From positions 85,123,094 through 85,187,093 of the forward strand of contig NC_092091.1 in the NCBI RefSeq assembly GCF_045679555.1: DNA of 64,000 nucleotides, given 5' to 3'. The translations under genes were made by a program, and so were the position numbers. Positions 55,882-64,000 of this stretch are shown here, in pieces. The stretch is from Salvelinus alpinus (Eukaryota; Chordata; Actinopteri; Salmoniformes; Salmonidae). Positions within the stretch are counted from its first letter, which is position 1, and each line of letters opens with the position of its first letter. The notes under the pieces are model-generated. The model made no database searches, had not been told where the DNA came from, and saw nothing but the letters and a program-made list of their open reading frames with translations.

Positions 55882-58800
55882 GTCAGGATATTAAACCTCC
55901 TCCATGTATATCTCACTAGGTCAGGATATTAAACCTCCTCCATGTATATCTCACTAGGTCAGGATATTAAACCTACTCCATGTATATCTCACTAGGTCAG
56001 GATATTAAACCTCCTCCATGTATATCTCACTAGGTCAGGATATTAAACCTCCTCCATGTATATCTCACTAGGTCAGGATATTAAACCTACTCCATGTATA
56101 TCTCACTAGGTCAGGATATTAAACCTACTCCATGTATATCTCACTAGGTCAGGATATTAAACCTCCTCCATGTATATCTCACTAGTCAGGATATTAAACC
56201 TACTCCACGTATATCTCACTAGGTCAGGATATTAAACCTACTCCATGTATGTCTCACTAGATCAGGATATTAATACTCCTCCATGTATATCTCACTAGGT
56301 CAGGATATTAAACCTACTCCATGTATATCTCACTAGGTCAGGATATTAAACCTACTCCACGTATATCTCACTAGGTCAGGATATTAAACCTACTCCATGT
56401 ATATCTCACTAGGTCAGGATATTAAACCTACTCCATGTATATCTCACTAGGTCAGGATATTAAACCTCCTCCATGTATATCTCACTAGGTCAGGATATTA
56501 AACGTCCTCCATGTATATCTCACTAGGTCAGGGTATTAAACCTCCATGTATATCTCACTAGGTCAGGACATTAAACCTCCTCCATGTATATCTCACTAGG
56601 TCAGGATATTAAACCTCCTCCATGTATATCTCACTAGGTCAGGATATTAAACCTCCATGTATATCTCACTAGGTCAGGACATTAAACCACCTCCATGTAT
56701 ATCTCACTAGGTCAGGACATTAAACCTCCATGTATATCTCACTAGGTCAGGATATTAAACCTTCTCCATGTATATCTCACTAGGTCAGGATATTAAACCT
56801 CCATGTATATCTCACTAGGTCAGGATATTAAACCTCCTCCATGTATATCTCACTAGGTCAGGATATTAAACCTCCATGTATATCTCACTAGGTCAGGATA
56901 TTAAACCTCCTCCATGTATATCTCACTAGGTCAGGACATTAAGCCACCTCCATGTATATCTCACTAGGTCAGGATATTAAACCTCCTCCATGTATATCTC
57001 ACTAGGTCAGGATATTAAACCTACTCCATGTATATCTCACTAGGTCAGGATATTAAACCTCCTCCATGTATATCTCACTAGGTCAGGATATTAAACCTAC
57101 TCCATGTATATCTCACTAGGTCAGGATATTAAACCTCCTCCATGTATATCTCACTAGTCAGGATATTAAACCTACTCCACGTATATCTCACTAGGTCAGG
57201 ATATTAAACCTACTCCATGTATGTCTCACTAGATCAGGATATTAATACTCCTCCATGTATATCTCACTAGGTCAGGATATTAAACCTACTCCATGTATAT
57301 CTCACTAGGTCAGGATATTAAACCTACTCCACGTATATCTCACTAGGTCAGGATATTAAACCTACTCCATGTATATCTGACTAGGTCAGGATATTAAACC
57401 TACTCCATGTATATCTCACTAGGTCAGGATATTAAACCTCCTCCATGTATATCTCACTAGGTCAGGATATTAAACCTCCTCCATGTATATCTCACTAGGT
57501 CAGGATATTAAACCTCCTCCATGTATATCTCACTAGGTCAGGATATTAAACCTCCTCCATGTATATCTCACTAGGTCAGGATATTAAACCTCCTCCATGT
57601 ATATCTCACTAGGTCAGGGTATTAAACCTCCATGTATATCTCACTAGGTCAGGACATTAAACCTCCTCCATGTATATCTCACGAGGTCAGGATATTAAAC
57701 CTCCTCCATGTATATCTCACTAGGTCAGGATATTAAACCTCCATGTATATCTCACTAGGTCAGGACATTAAACCACCTCCATGTATATCTCACTAGGTCA
57801 GGACATTAAACCTCCTCCATGTATATCTCACTAGGTCAGGATATTAAACCTCCATGTATATCTCACTAGGTCAGGATATTAAACCTCCATGTATATCTCA
57901 CTAGGTCAGTATATTAAACCTTCTCCATGTATATCTCACTAGGTCAGGATATTAAACCTCCACGTATATCTCACTAGGTCAGGACATTAAACCTCCTCCA
58001 TGTATATCTCACTAGGTCAGGATATTAAACCTCCATGTATATCTCACTAGGTCAGGATATTAAACCTCCATGTATATCTCACTAGGTCAGGATATTAAAC
58101 CTCCTCCATGTATATCTCACTAGGTCAGGACATTAAACCTCCTCCATGTATATCTCACTAGGTCAGGATATTAAACCTCCTCCATGTATATCTCACTAGG
58201 TCAGGATATTAAACCTCCTCCATGTATATCTCACTAGGTCAGGACATTAAACCTACTCCATGTATATCTCACTAGGTCAGGATATTAAACCTCCATGTAT
58301 ATCTCACTAGGTCAGGATATTAAACCTCCATGTATATCTCACTAGGTCAGTATATTAAACCTTCTCCATGTATATCTCACTAGGTCAGGATATTAAACCT
58401 CCACGTATATCTCACTAGGTCAGGACATTAAACCTCCTCCATGTATATCTCACTAGGTCAGGATATTAAACCTCCATGTATATCTCACTAGGTCAGGATA
58501 TTAAACCTCCATGTATATCTCACTAGGTCAGGATATTAAACCTCCTCCATGTATATCTCACTAGGTCAGGACATTAAACCTCCTCCATGTATATCTCACT
58601 AGGTCAGGATATTAAACCTCCATGTATATCTCACTAGGTCAGGATATTAAACCTCCTCCATGTATATCTCACTAGGTCAGGATATTAAACCTCCTCCATG
58701 TATATCTCACTAGGTCAGGATATTAAGCCTCCTCCATGTATATCTCACTAGGTCAGGATATTAAACCTTCTCCATGTATATCTCACTAGGTCAGGATATT

Positions 58801-59684
58801 AAACCTCCTCCATGTATATCTCACTAGGTCAGGATATTAAACCTCCTCCATGTATATCTCACTAGGTCAGGATATTAAACCTCCTCCATGTATATCTCAC
58901 TAGGTCAGGATATTAAACCTCCTCCATGTATATCTCACTAGGTCAGGACATTAAACCTCCTCCATGTATATCTCACTAGGTCAGGATATTAAACCTCCTC
59001 CATGTATATCTCACTAGGTCAGGATATTAAACCTCCTCCATGTATATCTCACTAGGTCAGGATATTAAACCTCCTCCATGTATATCTCACTAGGTCAGGA
59101 TATTAAACCTCCTCCATGTATATCTCACTAGGTCAGGATATTAAACCTCCTCCATGTATATCTCACTAGGTCAGGATATTAAACCGCCTCCATGTACATC
59201 TCACTAGGTCAGGATATTAAACCTCCTCCATGTATATCTCACTAGGTCAGGACATTAAACCTCCTCCACGTATATCTCACTAGGTCAGGACATTAAACCT
59301 CCTCCATGTATATCTCACTAGGTCAGGATATTAAACCTCCTCCATGTATATCTCACTAGGTCAGGATATTAAACCTCCTCCATGTATATCTCACTAGGTC
59401 AGGACATTAAATCTCCTCCATGTATATCTCACTAGGTCAGGATATTAAACCTCCATGTATATCTCACTAGGTCAGGATATTAAACCTCCTCCATGTACAT
59501 CTCACTAGGTCAGGATATTAAACCTCCTCCATGTATATCTCACTAGGTCAGGATATTAAACCTCCTCCATGTATATCTCACTAGGTCAGGATATTAAACC
59601 TCCACCATGTATATCTCACTAGGTCAGGATATTAAACCTCCTCCATGTATATCTCACTAGGTCAGGATATTTAACCTCCATATT
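55882..59684. repeat. 38-bp minisatellite, about 100 copies, in L1
   Basis: Unit TATATCTCACTAGGTCAGGA + TATTAAACCTCCTCCATG (38 bp) with a 35-bp variant lacking CTC and variants CTACTCC, ACGTA, GACATT. On the - strand the unit corresponds to L1 endonuclease codons (YPDLVRYTWRR), continuous with LELEEIWR at 59700. Rare variants recur in blocks: GTCTCACTAGATCAGG plus ACTAGTCAGG about 972 bp apart (56181/57153), and GGTCAGTATATT about 441 bp apart (57904/58345), so larger segments were duplicated. Confidence 0.93.
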
Positions 59685-60330
59685 TCCTCTAGTTCCAATA
59701 TATCCATGACATTCATGATTTCCTTAAGTAAATGAGGGTGATAGTTTGTAGTGTGATTTCCTTTACATTCCATAGAGATATCTAAAACCGTATTATAATC
59801 TGACACCATAATAATAGAGTCTCGTGTTGCTTGTAGGGTTGATAAATCATTCTATATATTTTCAAAGAAGCCTGGATCATCATTATTTGGAATGTATAGG
59901 TTAATGAGCCCTGTCTGTTTATGTTCCAATAACATCTTTAAAATCATCCATCTACCTTCATCCATCTATCTTTAAAATCATCCATCTATCAAAATTACTG
60001 TTAATTAATATCACCTTTTTGAATTTCGTTGACCATGGGAGAAATATATTTCACCCCCCCAGTTCTTTTTCTACACAACTTCATCTAAAATTGTTTATTG
60101 AGTTTCCTGTAAATAATAGATATTATATTCCTTCTCTTTCAGCCAGGTAAATACTGATTGTCTATTCTTATTATCTGCTAAGCCATTACAATTATAACTG
60201 TCTATACTTATTTCACCACTTACCATAATGAGACACAACTTTAAATTATATTTATCAATATACGTTTGTAAACTCACTGTTAAAAAGTACCATAGTGATT
60301 GAGTGTTCATATAGCTGTACCATGATATGT
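59685..60330 (-). pseudogene. L1 endonuclease N-terminal half
   Basis: The - strand reads IDSYNCNGLADNKNRQSVFTW, YNIYYLQETQ, then (other frames) GGEIYFSHGQRNSK, DPGFFENI and DYNTVLDISM up to LELEEIWR, an APE-type endonuclease order (N of NCNG, E of QET, D/N of DYN). Frameshifts present. Confidence 0.7.
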
Positions 60331-60540
60331 GCATTGTTACTAAGTAACCCTCCAATTGTTCCCCACTATTCAGTCCTCTAAAACCCCTCCCCATCCCAAG
60401 TTGGGTTGTCATCCCAGTGACCGGCAGACCACCCCCGTCCCCCCGGATCCCAGGGCCCCCGAGAGACCGGGACCCATCCTTTGAAAAGACCCCACAGTGA
60501 AACCCACAGAACAGAAGCAGATCAGCAGACAAAAGCATTC

Positions 60541-60655
60541 CATCACCCTCACATCGATTAGATTATTATATAGCTATAAGAAAATATATTTTAAAAATGT
60601 CCTGCTTATCTTAATTTCCATAATTAACAAATAATATGCATAATAATGTAGGCAG
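60541..60655. other. No gene seen
   Basis: AT-rich. Confidence 0.4.
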
Positions 60656-60659
60656 TTCC

Positions 60660-60905
60660 TGCCATGTGATGTTGTTAGTAGTATATAGATAATGATGTTA
60701 TTGATTATAAATGTTATGATATTGATTATGATGTAGATTATTGTGATGTTGATAGTAGTATATAGATAATGATGTTATTGATTATAAATGTTATGATATT
60801 GATTATGATGTAGATTATTGTTATGATGATGTTAGTAGTATATAGATATTGATTATAAATGTTATGATATTGATTATTGATTATGATGTAGATTATTGTT
60901 ATGAT
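60660..60905. repeat. AT-rich tandem repeat
   Basis: About two and a half copies of a roughly 90-100-bp unit with GTTAGTAGTATATAGATAAT and TGATTATGATGTAGATTATT. Confidence 0.85.
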
Positions 60906-60959
60906 GTTGCTCTCTAAACTGCCATGTAATCAACTGAATGCTTTTAATAAAATTACAGG

Positions 60960-61718
60960 CTGTCAGTCTTGTGTGATTCCCCTCTTGGACAGACTACAAC
61001 ATACAATATGAATTAACTGAGATCAGTCTGTGATTCCCCTCTTGGACAGACTACAACATACAGTATGAATTAACTGAGATCAGTCTTGTGTGATTCCCCT
61101 CTTGGACAGACTACAACATACAGTATGAATTAACTGAGATCAGTCTGTGATTCCCCTCTTGGACAGACTACAACATACAGTATGAATTAACTGAGATCAG
61201 TCTTGTGTGATTCCCCTCTTGGACAGACTACAACATACAGTATGAATTAACTGAGATCAGTCTTGTGTGATTCCCCTCTTGGACAGACTACAACATACAG
61301 TATGAATTAACTGAGATCAGTCTTGTGTGATTCCCCTCTTGGACAGACTACAACATACAGTATGAATTAACTGAGATCAGTCTTGTGTGATTCCCCTCTT
61401 GGACAGACTACAACATACAGTATGAATTAACTGAGATCAGTCTTGTGTGATTCCCCTCTTGGACAGACTACAACATACAGTATGAATTAACTGAGATCAG
61501 TCTTGTGTGATTCCCCTCTTGGACAGACTACAACATACAGTATGAATTAACTGAGATCAGTCTTGTGTGATTCCCCTCTTGGACACACTACAACATACAG
61601 TATGAATTAACTGAGATCAGTCTTGTGTGATTCCCCTCTTGGACAGACTACAACATACAGTATGAATTAACTGAGATCAGTCTTGTGTGATTCCCCTCTT
61701 GGACAGACTACAACATAC
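60960..61718. repeat. 60-bp minisatellite
   Basis: About 13 copies of CAGTCTTGTGTGATTCCCCT + CTTGGACAGACTACAACATA + CAGTATGAATTAACTGAGAT. Very uniform (one CACAC variant near 61585); two early units lack TTGTG. Confidence 0.97.
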
Positions 61719-62165
61719 AAATGCTGAAATGAAATGCTGACATGCTGAATACAACAGGTGTAGACCTTACAGTGAAATGCTGAATACAACAGGTGTGGAC
61801 CTTACAGTGAAATGCTGAATACAACAGGTGTGAACCTGACAGTGAAATGCTGAATACAACAGGTGTGAACCTCACAGTGAAATGCTGAATACAACAGGTG
61901 TAGACCTCACAGTGAAATGCTGAATACAACAGGTGTAGACCTTACAGTGAAATGCTGAATACAACAGGTGTGGACCTTACAGTGAAATGCTGAATACAAC
62001 AGGTGTGGACCTTACAGTGAAATGCTGAATACAACAGGTGTAGACCTCACAGTGAAATGCTGAATACAACAGGTGTAGACCTTACAGTGAAATGCTGAAT
62101 ACAACAGGTGTGGACCTCACAGTGAAATGCTGAATACAACAGGTGTAGACCTTACAGTGAAATGC
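61719..62165. repeat. 35-bp minisatellite at the LINE 3' end
   Basis: About 12 copies of GTGAAATGCTGAATACAACA + GGTGTAGACCTTACA. The last unit runs straight into LINE 3' sequence at GTGAAATGCTTACAAG, so the unit comes from the LINE 3' terminus. Confidence 0.93.
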
Positions 62166-63450
62166 TTACAAGCTCTTAACCAACATTGCTTTAAAAAGTT
62201 AAGAAAAAATGTGTTCATTAAACATATATATTTTTTCAGTAATAAATAATTAAACCGCAGCAGTAAAACAACAATAGCGAGGCTATATTGGGGTTCCGTT
62301 GCAGAGTCAATGTGAGGGGGCACCGGTTAATCCAGGTAATGGAGGTAATATGTAGGTAGAGTTAAAGTGACTATGTATAGATAGTAAACAGAGAGTAGCA
62401 GCAGTGTAAAAGAGGGGTCTGGTGGTCATGTGATTAGATGCTCAGGAGTCTGATGGTTTGGGGGTAGAAGATGTTTAGAAGCCTCTTGGACCTAGACTTG
62501 GTGATCCGGTACCACTTGCCGTGCGGTATAAGAGAGAACAGTATAGGACTAGGGTGACTGGTGTCTTTTACAATTGGTAGGGCCTTCCTCTGACACCGCC
62601 TGGTATAGAGGTCCTGGATGGCAAGAAGCTTGGCTCCGGTGATGTACTGGGCCGTACGCACTACCCTCTGTAGTGTCTTGTGGTTGGAGGCCGAGCAGTT
62701 GCCATACCAGGTAATGATGCAACCAGACGGGATGCTCTCGATGGTGCAGCTGCAGAACCTTTTGAGGATCTGAGGACCCATGCCAAATCTCTTCATTCTC
62801 CTGAGGGGGAATAGGCTTTGTCATGCCCTCTTCACGACTGTCTTGGTGTGCTTGGACCATGTTAGTCTGTTGGTGACGTGGACACCAAGGAACTTGAAGC
62901 TCTCAACCTGCTCCACTACAGCCCCGTCAATGAGAATGGGGGCGTTCTTGGTCCTCTTTTTCCTCTAGTCCACAGTCATCTCCTTTGTTTTTATCACGTT
63001 GAGGGAGAGGTTGTTGTCCTGGCACCACACGGCCAGGTCTCTGACCTCCTCCCTATAGCCTGTCTCATCGCTGACCGTGATCAGGCCTACCACTGTTGTG
63101 TCATCGGCAAACTTGATGATGGTGTTGGAGTCGTTCCTGGCTCGACAGTCGTGAGTGAACAGGGAGTACAGGAGGGGTCTGAGCACGATCCCCTGAGGGG
63201 CCCCCGTTTTGAGGATCAGCGTGGCGGATATGTTGTTACCTATTCTTACCACCTGGGGGGGGGGGCCCGTCAGGAAGTCCAGGATCCAGTTGCAGAGGGA
63301 GGTGTTCAGTCCCAGGGTCCTTAGCTTAGTGATGAGCTTTGAGGGCACTTTGGTGTTTAACGCTAAGCTGTAATCAATGAATAGCATTCTCACATAGGTG
63401 TTCCTTTTGTCCAGGTGGGAAAGGACAGTGTTGAGTGCAATAGAGATTGC
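62166..63450 (-). mobile_element. CR1/Rex1-like LINE, 5'-truncated
   Basis: About 1.3 kb on the - strand, same family as 43715-45245 and 31285-32640. RT motifs at 62965-63393, C-terminal region at 62434-62796. Confidence 0.8.
62434..63393 (-). pseudogene. CR1/Rex1-like LINE reverse transcriptase (broken)
   Basis: [41 protein letters not shown] and [11 protein letters not shown] at 62965-63393; then PSGCIITWYGNCSASNHKTL and GAKLLAIQDLYTRRC in another frame at 62434-62796. At least one frameshift and a stop near 62965 separate them. Confidence 0.75.
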
Positions 63451-64000
63451 AGGTCATGGACCAGTGGGGTTGAAAGATACCAAGGGTTAGAGGTCAAATG
63501 GTGTCTGCCATTCAGAGAGAGCTCTGCACTATGACCTGAGAGTTGCTAAGCTACCGGTAATTTACCAAAGTAACTTTGGGAATTTATACTAGAATAACTT
63601 TTATAAAATGTATTCCTCTATATGGTGTCTGTGTCCATATTGTCCAACAGACTAATTAATGAAAAAGCATCTAATCAACAAGGCCATTATTTTGATGAAC
63701 TCTATTGACTTGTGTAACAACTAACATCAGTTTGGCTCCAACACATTTACAACAAAGACATTTTGACAGTAAAATAAATACAAGTGTTTAAAAACACATT
63801 AAGAATATTTCATGCTGAAACCCTCATATTAAACACCAATGATATTTACTGAGTTCATGGTTTATATTAAGGTTAAGGATTTACAGATTTATATTATATA
63901 TATTTTTAGACAATCATATTTAATTATTGTATATTTGACATGATAATTACAGACTCATGTGATAAGACCACACAGAGGGCCAGAGATAATTACAGACTCA
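63451..64000. other. No gene seen; start of a repeat at the window edge
   Basis: AT-rich. GATAATTACAGACTCA occurs at about 63941 and again at 63985-64000, so a tandem repeat probably continues past the window. Confidence 0.45.

Larger units (their letters stand above)
53646..60540 (-). mobile_element. L1-type LINE on the - strand, swollen by insertions
   Basis: Endonuclease N-terminus at about 60240-60100, endonuclease middle at about 60000-59690, then a 3.8-kb minisatellite, then RT-region sequence from 55860 down to 53768, with a solo LTR at 54374-54776. Stops and frameshifts throughout. Confidence 0.75.

Noticed and set aside
55882..59684. CRISPR array or centromeric satellite
   Set aside because: No spacers. 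The unit comes from L1 codons and the array is local, so a centromeric role is unsupported.

Overview
The window looks like a salmonid fish chromosome (trout, salmon or char). It has vertebrate intron/exon structure and almost no long open genes. It is saturated with repeats typical of Salmonidae: Tc1-like transposon pieces, a tRNA-derived SINE, L2-like, CR1/Rex1-like and L1 LINEs, Gypsy-type LTR elements, a family of non-autonomous DNA elements, and many minisatellites. Species is inferred from repeat recognition only. One 100-N assembly gap lies at 18901-19000.

The host genes are a tandemly duplicated scavenger-receptor cysteine-rich (SRCR) locus on the + strand and one orphan first exon of a C1q-like gene. 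SRCR unit A has a signal-peptide exon (5054-5096), a 30-nt linker exon (12873-12902), an SRCR exon (13142-13453), the remnant of a second SRCR exon (14088-14254) and two broken Ig-like exon candidates (14690 and 14859). A near-complete LINE starts about 70 bases into the second of these. Unit B/C has a signal-peptide exon (41785-41827), then linker plus SRCR (48611-48640, 48886-49194), a second linker plus SRCR (51224-51253, 51484-51786) and two more SRCR exons (52215-52520, 52646-52924). Every internal exon is phase 1 at both ends, so exons can be gained or lost without changing frame.

Layout: 1-3480, minisatellite split by a 3.1-kb LTR element with 5-bp target duplications; 3.9-4.6 kb, LINE tail; 4.7-14.9 kb, SRCR unit A with GA/CT tracts; 14.9-18.9 kb, L2-like LINE; 19.0-22.4 kb, inverted Gypsy element; 22.4-33.6 kb, DNA elements, three tandem arrays, a decayed second Gypsy and LINE pieces; 33.66-33.95 kb, C1q-like first exon; 35-42.3 kb, minisatellites and a (CA)n run; 41.5-53.3 kb, SRCR unit B/C split by a DNA element, a LINE and a fold-back Tc1; 53.6-60.5 kb, an L1 on the - strand containing a solo LTR and a 3.8-kb minisatellite; 60.6-64 kb, more minisatellites and a CR1/Rex1-like LINE.

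The most notable signals are these. (1) SRCR exons of units A and C differ heavily, mostly by replacements, while their flanking introns are about 99% identical. (2) About 40 tandem copies of an exon/5' splice-donor junction follow SRCR exon B. (3) A pyrimidine minisatellite of very different length in each unit forms the tract before the 30-nt exon. (4) Several minisatellites grew out of transposon sequence, the clearest from L1 endonuclease codons.
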